DNA of 64,000 nucleotides from Argentina anserina (GCF_933775445.1 NC_065877.1:32426001-32490000), one strand, 5' to 3'. Positions 35,988 to 48,569 are shown, counted from the stretch's first letter. A program made the numbers and translations. Notes: generated by a model not told the origin, from the sequence alone.

Positions 35988-38583
35988 TAGTTTATGCAAA
36001 TTTTTTTTACCTGTATCTCATATTTGTATAGCAAAAGGGAATGGGTGTGGGGTTTATGACTTTTTTGTGTTTGTACCAGTTTTAATTTCTTTTCTGCATA
36101 ACTAAAGGTGAACTCTTGGTTTGTATAGAGTAACAGAAAGATGAATTGAGTCATTTTGTCATGACTGGACCCTGTTCATTTTTCTGTAGTACGTTATCTT
36201 GGAAGAAGATGGAAATTCAAGGTTAAGTCATTTTCTTCAAGTCACTCTCACATTGGGAAATTCTCTAATGCAATTCAAGCTGGAAAGCAGCATGATGAGA
36301 AATTTGAGAGGGAATGAAAAGCTGAACACATTCCATTACATGCTTTTCCATACAAGGCATAAGGCAACCATATTTAGCACATAAAACAATTTTCCCTTTT
36401 CTTAAGCATCACCATCAAAATCAATTCATCATCTTACATATTCTAGAAGTGTTTCTTGTGTGACTCTAGCTAATAGTAGATGTTTGAACTTTGAAGAGCA
36501 TTAACATATTAACATTCTGGAGCATTGCAGAATTTCTTTACCGCCTAAATTGAGGACATAAGATGAGAAAATTCTAGTATACATCAATGTATGTTATACA
36601 TCTCACATCCGACGGTCGATATTGTTTTGTGAGTGGGGTCGGAAAAATAATATCCGCTGTCAACCGTTGAATGTAGAATATATAACATACATTGATGTAT
36701 AGTAGATTAACCCCATAAGATGTCGTTTGTCTCGATTATTTGTCAACTAATAGAACAAATAATATAGAGAAAGCTAGTAGCTAGTAAGATATATTATAAT
36801 ACAAGTAGTGTAGTAGTTGTTGACTTGCCGCAAAATCAATTGAAGTAGAGAAACAGAATGAGAAGGTTCACTTATTGACTCCAAGTCTTCTTCTGCATTA
36901 TTGGCTGCAAGCCTATACATGTATAAGAAAGACACAAGTTGACATGAACTAGTGAGCAGCTCTCTACTCTCTGTTCTGTTTAGTTGTCAAAGAATCTAAG
37001 AAAACTATTACTGAAGACCGAGTGAAAACTATAATGATTCAACTGTTAAAAACTTGTCAAAAAAAACTCATACCAACCCTTTCATGAGCAAGCTTTTAAA
37101 GAGCTAAATACAACATTGATTTTACAAATTGTGATTGAAGGACTTAAAGCATGAACATGGCTTTTTCCTTGCAGAGAAACCAAGCAATGTTCTTCTGCAG
37201 TACGTATGGACACTAAATTAACCTCAACCCCGATTAATTTGCTATTAAGCATACATTGCGACCAATTTGTAATCCAATAAATTAAACCACGAACAGGATT
37301 TCCGTTGAGAAAACAAGGATTCAAAGAAGCCTGATGATGTTTCCACATGTAAAAAACTCTTGTGATTCATAGTATCTTTACTTACCTCGAATACCAAAAT
37401 TTAAAGAAAACATTTCCTCAAGATATTCTCCCAAACAACAGATAAATGAATCACATGTTCTTCTAGTTAATTCCGAGTTTCTGACATGCATGATGCTAAT
37501 TCTAACGAATATTCATACCAAACCCTGCATTGGGTCTATTCAGTGACTCCCACTGTTACCATACCTACCCGGCCACAACCTACTCTCACTAATAATATCC
37601 AAAATGCTCCCCAACCAGGCATTTGTGTTCAATAATTTGACTAATAATAAAAAACAAACTCTACCTAAATCCATCGAAGCACATGAAGCTTTGTATGAAA
37701 ATGTTTAGGATTAATGGTCAAAGTTTAAAAGATTAACACGAGGAATGAAAATTGTTGAATTGCAGAAGTACAGAGACCGAAGAGTTGAGCTTTTGGTTTC
37801 AGCAACTGGAAACTCAGTCCTTCATTAACGTTAACGTAATGATAACATGGCGTAAGATGGAAGGATATTCACTATTCACATGGACCTGAATTGTGTGTGG
37901 ATATTATAGGTAGGTTTTCCGGGTCAATCTGAAAATCTTGATGAAACCAAGATATAAACGTTGAAGGGATTCAGACAAAATCCCATATATCCTTTCCTTA
38001 GACGCTACTTTCTTCTCCTGCAAGTTCCCAGGTCTTTCTTTCTTAAATCCTTTGTTATTGTTACTTGTAGATTGATCGATCCGGATAATTATATAAACTA
38101 ACTTAGAACTGAAGCATAAAGAGAACATTGAGGATTTCAACAAGGAAGATTAATTCTAGGTGGCTACATTGATATAATTAGCAGCCAGCCAGTGTATATA
38201 ATAAGGGTCTTAAACTAAAGTATTGGTTAAAATGAGTCCGTTACCGCGTACACGCACAGAAACTTAGCTTGTCATTGAAGGAACCTTATGGTTAATGGTT
38301 TGGCGTTTCTGGACTTGCATTGAGATATAAAAACATGCAATTGAAGTTCCTCGTCTAAAGAACTTTTACTAAATCCTTCACGCTACTGTGCTACACCTTG
38401 CGACATCCTCAAATCGATCGCATAATAACATAACCATTGCCAATGTTGTTCATTAACCAGAATTTATTAAACAAATTAGAGAAAACAACTAAAATATATT
38501 GAGGTCAACAAATTTATCTGATCTAACCAAAAACCAGTTTTATCTGACATGAAAAACGTAAAGTTATTGAGATATTGGATAAA
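35988..38583. other. Intergenic, holds one small MITE
   Basis: The 3' flank of the NPH3 gene, a 148-bp MITE at 36566-36713, then A/T-rich DNA with no credible gene up to the copia element. Confidence 0.5.
36566..36713. mobile_element. Mutator-type MITE, 148 bp
   Basis: Flanked by a perfect 9-bp duplication CATAAGATG (36557-36565 and 36714-36722). The ends are inverted repeats of about 50 bp: left TATACATCAATGTATGTTAT with ACATCTCACATCCGACGGT behind it, right the near-perfect reverse complement ending CATTGATGTATAGTAG. A 9-bp duplication indicates Mutator-type transposition. The middle contains GTGGGGTCGG and has no coding capacity. Confidence 0.85.
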
Positions 38584-38588
38584 CTTTC

Positions 38589-38764
38589 AGCAGAATATTA
38601 AGATCTGTATTGATAATTTGATGATTTGATATAATGCTTAAGCTATCTATTTATAGGAAAGATTGGAGAATATTAGCACTAATCCTAATGATTAAACCTA
38701 GTTGTTAACACCACCATGAGTAACATGCTTCATGCTTTACCAGCTGTTCTAGCTCATGCCAACA
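38589..38764 (-). repeat. 3' LTR of the copia element
   Basis: 176 bp. On the minus strand it begins TGTTGGCATGAGCT and contains TCCTATAAATAGATA, a likely TATA region. It has an extra GATGATTTG-like segment compared with the other LTR. Confidence 0.9.
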
Positions 38765-38775
38765 CTCCCCCTCAA
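38765..38775 (-). other. Polypurine tract
   Basis: On the minus strand TTGAGGGGGAG lies directly against the 3' LTR; it primes plus-strand DNA synthesis in LTR retrotransposons. Confidence 0.88.
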
Positions 38776-39065
38776 GTTGGCGCATACATTTCAACCATGC
38801 CCAACTTGCTAAGTGAGTCATAAAATACCTTTTTAGACACTCATTTTGTGAGTATATCCGCAAGTTGCTCTTCTTTAGGAACAAACGGAAAACAAATGAT
38901 TTTAGCGTCTAGCTTCTCCTTTATAAAGTGACGATTAACCTCTACATGTTTTATACGATCATGCTACACAGGATTATGTGAAATATCAATAGCTGCCTTG
39001 TTGTCACAGTACAACTGTATAGCACTCTTAGGCTTAACACCCAAATCTTGTAGCAAATTCTTAAG

Positions 39066-42000
39066 TCATAACAACTTGCACACTCCTTGAGCCATACCTC
39101 TGTATTCTACTTCAGCACTTGATCGAGCTACCACATTTTGTTTCTTACTCCTCCACGTAACAAGATTACCTCCAACAAAGGTAAAGTACCCTGATGTTGA
39201 CCTTCGATCCGTAATATTTCCAGCCCAGTCTGCATCTTTGAAGCCACAAATCTCAAGGATATTGTTGTGATTAGAAAACATTACTCCTCTCCCTGGAGCT
39301 GACTTTAAGTACCTCAAAATCCTCACAACAACATCCATGTGATCCACGCTCGGATTATGCATGAACTGACTCACCACATTTACTGCATACGCAACATCTG
39401 GCCTGATATGTGACAAATAAATCAGGCGTCCAACTAGCCTCTGATAACGAGTTTTGTCAGTGGGCACTTGATCTGGGTACTCTGCTAACCGAAGGTTCTG
39501 CTAAATAGGAGTATTAATTGGAGTGCAATCTAACATACCTGTCTCTGTTAGTAGATCAAGGGTGTACTTCCTCTGACACAGATAGATTCCATCACTTCCC
39601 CGGGCTACCTCAATGCCCAAGAAGTACTTGAGTGTACCTAGGTCCTTCATCTCAAGCTCTGCGGCTAGCTGCTTCTATAATCTATCCATCTCAATAGTAT
39701 CATTATCAGTAACTACCATATCGTCAACATATATAATTAAGGCTGTTATATTCCCTTGTTGGTGTCTGAGAAATAATGTGTGGTCTGAATTACTCTGTCT
39801 GTAACCAATTTTCCTCATGAATTGTGAAAATCTTCCAAACCAAGCACGATGAGACTGTTTAAGACCATACAAAGACTTTCTCAATCTGCATACAAAGTTA
39901 TCTGGAGAAGCTACCACATATCCAAGAGGAAGATCCATATACACTTCCTCTGTAAGTTCTTCATGAAGGAATGCATTTTTAACATCAAACTGTCTAAGTG
40001 ACCAGTTTAATGTAGCAGCAAAAGAGAGCAATACTCGAATAGTGTTCATGTTTGCAACATGTGCAAATGTCTCATCATAGTCTATGCCATATGTCTGGGT
40101 GAACCCTTTTGCTACTAGGCATGCTTTATACCGGCTCACTGACCCATCTGGATTATGCTTCATGTAAACACCCAACGACATCCCACTGCCTTCTTGCCAT
40201 ATGGTGAAGGTACAAGCTCCCAAGTATTGTTCTTCTGTAATGCTTCCATCTCTTCCTCCATCGCTTTCCTCCATTTTGGATCTCCCAATGCATCCTGCAC
40301 TTTGTTAGGTATTGATACAGCAGAAATTTGATTCACAAATGATTCATATGACTTAGACAATCTTTTGGTAGACATAAAGTTTGCCACAGGATACTTAGCT
40401 TTAGCCTTAAGGGTAGGTTCATATTTTTTTGTTGGCTGACCCCGAGTAGACCTATTTGGCAAGACATATTGTCTACTATTAGGTTCACTAGTATTTGCCC
40501 CAATAGAATGACTAACCTCAAATGAGTGATCTTCTGTACCAGGGAAACGTTGGTCAGGGGTATAAACAACAGTAGGGGAGGCAGGAGGGGTAGTTGTGCT
40601 GTCAGCTTCTGGTACCTGAATATCTGGAGTGACTATACCAGAATCATCTGGTGGTGCATGTGTAGCTGATACATTATTAATCTCAATCGAACCTGTCATC
40701 ATATCTCCTGGCCGACTTGTCTCCCCCTCTCTATGATACAGCTCTTCAAAATATGAATTCTCCCCCTGAAGAGCAGTATCAGAAGACGTGAAATAGCTCA
40801 TGTCCTCAAAGAAAGTAACATCCATAGTGACATAATATTGTCTGGTAGGTGGATGATAGCACCGGTACCCTTTCTGATGTCTACCGTATCCAACAAACAC
40901 ACATTTAACTGCTCGGACATCCAACTTAGACCTCTGATGTTTTGGAAGATGGACAAAAACAACACAACCGAAAATACGGGCGGGAAGATTATGAAAAGAG
41001 GATAAGGAAACATGGGATGCAAGCACCTCATATGGAACTTTGCCTCCAAGGACACGGGATGGAAGACGATTAATGAGGTGAGAAGAAGTTAAGACAGCAT
41101 CACCCCAAAGGTATTTAGGCATATGGGCACTAAAGAGAATACACCGGGCCAGATCAAGTAAATGACGATTTTTTCTTTCGGAAACTCCATTATGCTCAGG
41201 TGTGTAAGGACACGTTGTTTGATGAACAATTCCATGTGCGTTAAAGAATTCCTGAAAGACACGATTCACATACTCCCTCCCATTATCAGAACGAAGAATT
41301 TTAATTGTGGCATTATATTGTGTTTGGACAGTGGTATAGAAGGCTTGAAAAGCCGGAAAAGCCTCATTTTTGTTTTTCAGAAGAACAATCCACGAAAGAC
41401 GTGTGGAATCATCAATAAATGACACATAATACCGCATTCCCGACACAGTAGACTCCTTGGAGGGCCCCAAACATCAGAATGAATTAATTCAAAAGAAAGA
41501 GTAGGTTTATTAGAAGTACTAGGGGAATAAGTAGATCGATGACTCTTGCCCAAAACACATGTTTCACAATGAAAAACTGACTCATCCACACCAAGAAACA
41601 AAGTAGGCATGGATTTTTTCATAACACTAAAAGAAGGATGCCCCAAGCGACGATGTCATAACCAAACTTCACTTAGCTTATCAGAAGTGGAGAGCAAAGC
41701 GATCCGGGACAGTGTCCCTGGTTTCTTCCCCGCATATGTCTGATCCAGATGAAACAACCTGCCCCTTAGATACCCCCGACCAATTAACTCCCCGGTGAGA
41801 AGATCCTGAAATATCACATACATGGGAAAAAATGTCACAGAGCACTTAACTTCAGTGTTCAATTGTGGGACAGATATCAGATGATGAGATAAAGCAGGTA
41901 CATATAGCACATTGTGAAGCTCTATTGTGGGAGTAATACGAACTGACCCTTTCCCTAATACAGGGAAGGCATCACCATTAGCATTAGTAACATATGGTAC

Positions 42001-43144
42001 TGGTGGAGGAGATAATATAGTAAAATAAGATTTGTCATAAGTCATATGATCGGACGCACCAGAATCAATAATCCATGTATCAAAACCAACAAAGTGAGAA
42101 ATATGTAAAGCCATACCAATCTTACCACGACCAGCTATTGATGCTGTGGGTGTTGCTCCTCCTGCTGTATGATGATCTTGTCCAACCACACCATAAATAT
42201 CTGGTTCTTGGACTAGTTGAATAGCTGCTTTCGCCTTAGGACGATAATTAGGCCTATGGGGTCTAAGGTGTGGATACAACTTCCAACAGGTTGCACGAGC
42301 ATGGTCTGTATCATGGCAATAAGAGCAAGGAGGGCGGGGCTGATTTCCAAAGCCTGGTGGTGGTCCTCGCTTATGAAGTGGAGCTGAAGTTGCTTGCTGA
42401 ACAGATGGTGTTGGAGATGCAGCCTGAACAGTGAGGCTAGAAACTTCAACTTGTGTCTTATGAAGACTCTCCTGCTGAGACTCATCCTTACAGATAAATG
42501 GGAAGGCTGTGATTAGGCTAGGAGGTTCGGTCTTTCTGAGTAGCTCGCCTTTTCGCATTGTTATGCTTTGCATCAAGACCTTTCAAGAAATGGTGAAATC
42601 GCTCAAGTTCCTTCTCTTTTTGGTACCAAACAATATCCTCCTGATTCTTGATCATGCAAGGACATTTCACATCAATCTCAACCCAAATATTCTTCAGCTT
42701 AGTGAAATATTGTGCCACCGGTTGCCCATCCTGGTGCATTGCAAAAGCTGTGCACATTAACTCATGAACATGTATAAAGTCAGAGTCATTAGTAAATAGG
42801 ACTTCCAATGTCTTCCATATTGCATGTGCGGTATCACATTCTGCCACCAGGTCAAGTATCTATTCATTCATGGCTTTGAACAAGACAGACATTACAAGGC
42901 CATCATCATCGTCCCATTTAGTGTAGGCAACAACCGCATCTGCATTGGGAGCCTTAGTTACTCCGGTTACATGTCATATCTTATGCATTCCTTGGAGATG
43001 GGCTGTCATAATTTTCTTCCATTTACGGAAATTGGCCCCATTGAGTTTGGCTCCCCCAAAAGAACCACTGTCAGAATTCTTGACAGATACTTCAAATTTC
43101 TGAACATCATTGACCTGAGAACTTTCTTATTCGTCTCCATAACC
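39066..43144 (-). pseudogene. copia gag-pol, broken by stops and frameshifts
   Basis: Remnants in order: a gag segment ending near 42200 with the zinc knuckle CSYCHDTDHARATC (CX2CX4HX4C), protease with DSGASDH, integrase with ERKNRHLLDLAR, reverse transcriptase with YVDDMV, and RNase H with DADWAG. Breaks include in-frame stops in gag around 42850-43000, a TGA at 41656-41658 just before the integrase HHCC region, a one-base frameshift near 41465, another near 40165 at the start of the reverse transcriptase, a TAG at 39673-39675, and further stops near 39470-39500. It cannot make a functional polyprotein. The start near 43144 is approximate. Confidence 0.88.
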
Positions 43145-43211
43145 CATTGTAAATCAAATCAAAAACACAAATCAGTAATAATGCAGCGGAAACAAAAAAA
43201 CTGATATGAAC

Positions 43212-43400
43212 CTATCCAATTTGAGCCAGGCCGGGTCGGATCAAATCTGGTCGGGTCGGATCAAAAATTGGCGGGATCGGGTCGGATATGGCCGGGCCGG
43301 GCCGGGTCGGGTCGGATATGCCGGGCCGGATCAAATCTGGACGGGGCGAATCGGGTCGAGAGGTTTTTGGGCCGGGTCGGGTTGAAATTGACCCGGGTGG
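43212..43400. repeat. Degenerate GC-rich tandem repeat in the copia leader
   Basis: Repeats of GGGTCGGATC-, GGCCGGGTCGG- and AAATCTGG-like words in the untranslated leader between the primer-binding site and gag. Confidence 0.75.
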
Positions 43401-43489
43401 TATTTTAGGGTTGATCTCCGAACAATTCCCCAAATCCCTCGAAATTTCCCAAACCCTTCTTGCTTCTGCCCGATTCGATCTGGAAAATT

Positions 43490-43740
43490 GCTGAGCAAGG
43501 ATGGAGAGCTCGGGCGAGGTGGCACTTGGAGGCGGAGGCAGAGAATGAAGCGGCGCAGGAGGCAGAGAGTGACGAGGACTGCTGGACGCGCCGCGGATTG
43601 TCGAGCAACGATGGAGAGCTCGGGCGGCGCAGTGGAGCCGGAGAGGTGGTGCTTGGAGGCGGAGGCAGAGGACGAAGCGGTGCCGGAGGCAGAGAGTGAC
43701 GAGGACTGCTGGACACGCCGCGCGCCGAGCTCCTGCTGCA
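43490..43740. repeat. Tandem duplication of about 110-125 bp in the copia leader
   Basis: The words GATGGAGAGCTCGGGCG, TTGGAGGCGGAGGCAGAG and AGAGTGACGAGGACTGCTGG each occur twice in the same order, 110-125 bp apart. The block is GC-rich and ends close to the primer-binding site. It yields open frames on several strands but none looks genuine. Confidence 0.75.
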
Positions 43741-43802
43741 AGAACACTGCCGGTTCTCTACAAGGTAAGAACACAAACCCGAAAAAAAAAATAGAAAAGA
43801 TC

Positions 43803-43815
43803 GGCTCTGATGCCA
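43803..43815 (-). other. Primer-binding site
   Basis: On the minus strand TTGGCATCAGAGC directly follows the 5' LTR and matches the initiator tRNA-Met complement (TGGTATCAGAGC) with one difference. This is the standard primer of plant copia elements. Confidence 0.88.
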
Positions 43816-43983
43816 AGTAGAATATTAAGATATGTACTGATAATTTGATACAATGCTTAACTTATCTATTTATAGGAAAGATTGGAGAATATTAGCACTA
43901 ATCATAATGATTAAACCTAGTTGTTAACACCACCATGAGTAACATGCTTCATGCTTTACCAGCTGTTCCAGCTCATGCCAACA
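43816..43983 (-). repeat. 5' LTR of the copia element
   Basis: 168 bp, same ends as the 3' LTR. Its outer end abuts the CTTTC target duplication. Confidence 0.9.
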
Positions 43984-43992
43984 CTTTCAATC

Positions 43993-44370
43993 CTATATGT
44001 AACTAAACCAGTTGGTGATCGAGTTTGAGCAGTATAAGCATAAACGGACTCCATCCGTTAAACTGGTTTTAGAATCACTGCCAGGATCTGGTTCTTTACT
44101 ATTTATTTGATCAGAGACATCTATCCCGTCTCCATAATGGTATAGGCATTGGGACATCCGAGCAAGGTTTGTTGCTGCTGTGATAAATTCCTTCGTAAAT
44201 GGAGAAGAAGCACTACCAGCACCAAATAGTTGTCCATCATTGTTCAACTTCTTCCAACTATTCTCAATTAAATTACTAATATATTCGTGAGCTGATTCCA
44301 CATCACAAACACTACTTCCATGTTTGAGGCAGGATATATAAAGTTGCAGTTTCACCTCTTTAGTTCTGCC
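43993..44370 (-). pseudogene. Terpene synthase last-exon fragment (TPS-D)
   Basis: It matches exon 7 of the intact synthases: acceptor context TTGCAG|GCAGAACTA, then [32 protein letters not shown] and SPFTKEF. The first codons lack two bases relative to the intact copies (AAAGAGGTGAAAC against GAGAGAGGTGAAAC), which shifts the frame. The C-terminus differs and runs to a stop at 43993. Intron sequence matching the intact genes continues to 44426, where an LTR-like repeat starts; the other exons are absent. The copia element inserted just past the 3' end. Confidence 0.82.
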
Positions 44371-44426
44371 TGCAACATAGCACATAACCAAATAAACCAA
44401 TATGTTAAAAGCTAGAGAAAACTTAA

Positions 44427-45850
44427 TGTCACGGTCTCGAATTTCGAATGATAAAAATTCGAATTCAAATCCATGAAAACTCTAAAACAATCTCAAATAT
44501 ATTAAAATCATCTTATTATAATAGTGTATCGAAACTGAGTCCACATCATGACTCAGACGACTTGAATAATACACAACCAATGGAAATGTAAAATTCACTC
44601 AATCCTCACCACAAACAGCAGAAAGAAATCTTCGACAATCTTCAACGAAAGCCCTCTAATTCTGCTAATCCACACATGCAGAACTATTTCTTACACCATC
44701 GAATAGGTACACCGGGATTGTAAACACAAACCCGGTAAGCTTTGCAGCTCGTATGAGTAAACCAACAGTATAACACAAATATGATACAAGAGAAAAGTAC
44801 TGAAAACATTTAATTATAAATGTACTCATGAGTCACAGGACGGCCCATCTGGTTGTCCAATAATATCTGAAAATATAAGTGCTCATGAGAAATCGGGCAA
44901 TCTATCTGTTTACCCAAATACATTTATAATACGGGTACTCATGAGACCCAGGTACTCATCTGTTACCCCTCATGCAGTATGCCGCCAGACATTTGGCAAC
45001 CCATATGTTACCCAATATCCAAAAATATGGGTACTCATAAGCCGGTAACCCATATGTTACCCCTCATGCAGTACACCGGCAGACAGACTAGAGCTCTAAC
45101 TGCATCGTAACTTTCGCCCGGCCAAAGCTAGGTTCCGACATGCCAACACGTCCGAAGACTGGTCTGAAGACAGAAAAACACGTCTGAAGACAGAAAAACA
45201 CGTTCGAAGACTAATCACACGTCCGAAGACAGAAAACGTTTTAAAAAAACTCAATGTTAAAACCACGTACAATAACAATCCACCAATGTTATTGTACTAC
45301 AACAAGCGACTCTTGCTCAAATAAAATAAATATAGTTGCCACAGTATAATTCATTTGGAAATAAGAACGTAACAATATATAATATAGCAACCCATATATA
45401 TGTAACGTATTTATCATTCTATACACATACACAACCCACTATATTATATACATGTCATAGTTCGATCTTTTTAAGAAAACATAAATATGAGTTACCACCA
45501 AGGGTATGCTCGTCATAGTGAGATTTACTTACATTCACCATAGTCCATATTCACAAAAACCTTTTCAAAATCATTTATTAAAATAGCGTTTCACTTATCC
45601 ATGAACCGTAGACGATCAAGTTCATGTAATTTAAACCAAAACATATTTTTAAAATAATTTTTATAAACTAGTGATGCAACGACTATGGTGATGACTCAAA
45701 CTAAATTCAATAATTATAAGGGCTTCTTATAAAAAAAATCACATTCTATACATGAAATTAGAAAAAAGTCAGGTAATATTTCAAAATTAGAAAAAAGTCA
45801 TATTCTTAAATCTCTTATAGCGTTGCCACTAAAGTTGGAAGTATTTACAA
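44427..45850 (-). mobile_element. LTR-like repeat, inverted partial copy
   Basis: It begins TGTCACGGTCTCGAA, the reverse complement of the repeat family's 3' end. It then carries, in inverted order, the family landmarks: the CTCGTATGAGT/TTTGCAGCTCG block, the GGGCAACC/TCATGAG stretch, the TTTCGCCCGGCCAAAGCTAGG block and the GTGAGATTTACTTAC block near 45519. Similarity fades beyond about 45,550, and the end at 45,850 is approximate. It interrupts intron 6 of TPS-D. Confidence 0.65.
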
Positions 45851-45979
45851 GAATGTCACTATAGCTATCTCTCAGCCTGAAACAACTGAGGAGGTGCAGG
45901 GTTCAGCGGCGCAGGGTGAAGGCACAGGTTAGTCGGCGGCCGGTTTGAGGCTCAGTGGAGGCACCAGATCGTCGACGAA

Positions 45980-46230
45980 GGGTGGAGTCGTGGTTTGTAG
46001 ATGCAGTGGAGGTGCGGGGTAGAGGCGTGGAAGGGAGGCGCAAGAGATGGAGTCGTGGTTTGACGGTAGAGGCGCGGAGTGGAGACGTGAGTGAGTTGTG
46101 GTTTGGCAATGGAGGTGCGGGATGGAGATGCGGGGTGGAGGTGCGAGGTTGAGACGCGAGATTGAGTCATGGTTTGACAATGGAGGCGCGGGGTGGAGAT
46201 GCGGAGTGGAGGCGCAGGTTCACTGTGGAA
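45980..46230. repeat. Degenerate GA/GC-rich minisatellite
   Basis: Repeats of GTGGAGATGCGG, GGAGGCGCGG and AGTCGTGGTTTGA-like words with irregular spacing (about 20-75 bases). It yields overlapping open frames on both strands that are artefacts of the repetition. Confidence 0.7.
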
Positions 46231-46312
46231 GATGCACATATGCTGATGTTGAACGAATTTACCGCTGCTGCTATCAGAATAGCTATCACATTGTGTGTCA
46301 CATTAGCTATCA

Positions 46313-48569
46313 CATCGTCAATACGAGTTCGTGGACACGTCACGCGTTCTAATCGGACATCGTACGTGAAAGTTATTAACGACGGAAGTAGTTTCCGATT
46401 TTGGAAATGGGTATAAAAGGGAATTTAATGGAGCTAGGGTTTCCATTTTCGGAAACCCACACCCCCGCCTCCCTCTCCCCTCTCTCTCTTCGCTCTCTCT
46501 CTCTCTCTCTCCCCGACCTCACCCCTCTCCCTCAAATCGCCTCAGGCGATCTCACCAGCCGGAGCGTTGTGGCTCACACCGCCCTGCTCGATAGCTTCGC
46601 CAGGACCACCGCGTCCGACCCCGAGCTCGACGCACCGCGCCTCGCCGCCGTGAGCTTCCTCGCGACATCCGGAAGCTCGGAGACTACCTCTGCCGTTCCA
46701 CGCGTCTTCGCCGACGAGGCTAGGGCAATGGGAGCAGCTCGCCATCGCTGCTTCTCATCCTTGGCGCCACCTGCGAGCAATCGAAGCTCAGATCGTGTCG
46801 CCGCCTCACCCTCAGCTCAACCTCCACCACAGCCTGGTTCTAGCTCCTCCGGCAACATCCTAGTGGTTTCGAGGCACAATTGAGGTAAGGGATTGGATTA
46901 TTGTGATTGTGTGATTGAAATTGTTGATTTTGCGGAGGATCTTAGGAGGAGGAGGAGGGAGTACCGCCGCCTTAGGTGGCGCGTGAGGGGGCGTGAAGGT
47001 AGCTAGAGGCGACGTGAGGCTGTGGGAAGGGTGGAGGAGGGGAAACGACTGGTTTGGGGGCGGCGGTGGCATCCTACGTGCCGGTTGTAGAGTCGCCGGT
47101 GCCACAATGAGTGGCGCGGTCGCCGGAGGCGGCGCGTGTACCCCACGCGCCGCCACATGCGGCGGCGCGTGAACAATGATTTCAAAACATTAATTTTGTA
47201 AAATTTATTTTTACGTACAGTAATTATAAAAGTAATTTCTGAAGAGTAAATCAGTAACTATTATTTATTGAGACAGTGTTTACGATTGAATAGTACATGG
47301 ATGTACAAGAATATGTAAATAGTATTATACTTACATAAATACGTAAACAATATGTACTCGTACATGAATATGTAATTAATATGTATTTGTACAGTAATGT
47401 GTGAATAGTAATTATGTGAACAGTAATTTCGTAAATAATAGAAATTGCTGAACAGTAAACTATTGTTACTGTTTCGGCATTTAAGGTTTTACGTAACGAT
47501 TCTAAATTCACTTCTTATCTATTATAGGTGATCGGCACAACGAGTAAAAGATTCGAGTTCAGAATCATGGAATTTACGCTCAGGATTATAAGGTGAGTAA
47601 AATCTCACAGTGACGAATCTACTCTTGCGGAGATTTATGATTATGTTTAATTAAAAAGAATGAACTATGATATGTATAAAATGTAGTGGATTGTGTATGT
47701 GTATAAATGGTAAAATAGGTACATATATATGGTTTGCTATATTATATACTGTCATAATTTTCATTTGCGAATGAGTTCGATTTAGCGTTGATGTTTATTT
47801 GTTTGAGCATGTCGATTTCATGTGATGATTGTTATTATACGTGGTTTTAACATTGAGTTTTGTTAAAACGTTTTCTGTCTTCGAACATGTGTTATATCTT
47901 CGGACGTGTGTTATATCTTCGGACGTGTGTTATGTCTTCGGACGTGTTTTTCTGTATTCAAACCAATCTTCGGACGTGTTGGCATGTCGGAACCTAGCCT
48001 TGGCCGGGCGACAGTTAGAACTCTAGTCTGTCTGCCGGTGTACTGCTTGAGAGGTAACAGATGAGTTATCGGCTTATAAGTACCCATATTTTGGATATTG
48101 GGTGACAGATGGTTGCCCAATGTCGGCAACGTACTAACATGAGGGGTAACAGAGGTGTACCAGTGCTCATGAGTACCCGTATTATAAATGCATTTAGGTA
48201 AACAGAGGGGTTGCCCAATTTTTCATGAGCACATATATTTTCATATTATTAGACAACCAGATGAGCCGTCTAATGACTCACGAGTGCATTTATGATTGAT
48301 GCTTTGTGGTTTTTCGTATATATTTTTATGCGAGTTATATTGTTGTTTTACTCATACGAGCTGCAAAGCTTACCAGGTTTGTGTTTACAATCCCGGTGCA
48401 CCTATTCGATGATGTAGGGGATAATTCCGCAGGTGTGGATTAGCAGAAATCGACGGATAACTCTGAAGACTTGAAGTTGTTTTTATTCTATCTTGTGGTG
48501 AGGATTTGAGATGACTTTTACATTTCCATTCGATATAATGTTGAATTATAAATTTAGTTTGTAATAATC
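46313..48569 (+). mobile_element. Older LTR-like repeat, 5' part (host of nested insertion)
   Basis: It matches the complete copies from CGTCAATACGAG onward but lacks their first 200-odd bases. A TATA box TATAAAAG lies at 46412-46419, followed by a CT-rich stretch and a GC-rich core with the hairpin GGCGCGTG-TACCC-CACGCGCC near 47130. It runs to GTAATAATC at 48569 and resumes at 51395 after a younger copy. Its frames (for example 46401-46883) are not conserved in the other copies. Confidence 0.72.

Larger units (their letters stand above)
38589..43983 (-). mobile_element. Ty1/copia LTR retrotransposon, complete structure but decayed coding
   Basis: A 5395-bp element on the minus strand, bounded by a perfect 5-bp duplication CTTTC (38584-38588 and 43984-43988). 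The two LTRs start TGTTGGCATGAGCT when read on the minus strand. Order from the 5' LTR: primer-binding site, GC-rich leader, gag with zinc knuckle, protease, integrase, reverse transcriptase, RNase H, polypurine tract, 3' LTR. Integrase before reverse transcriptase defines copia. The LTRs are short (176 and 168 bp) and differ by a 9-base indel and several substitutions, so the insertion is not very recent. Confidence 0.93.

Noticed and set aside
43331..43820. Proline/serine- or glutamate-rich frames in the copia leader
   Set aside because: Several frames are open on both strands at once over GC-rich tandem repeats. None continues into gag.
45903..46416. Overlapping frames on both strands of the minisatellite
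   Set aside because: Generated by repeat composition; no consistent frame or homology.
46401..46883. 160-codon plus frame in the older LTR-like repeat
   Set aside because: The equivalent region in the other repeat copies has different, shorter frames (for example 54968-55246), so the frame is not conserved. It is CT-rich leader sequence.
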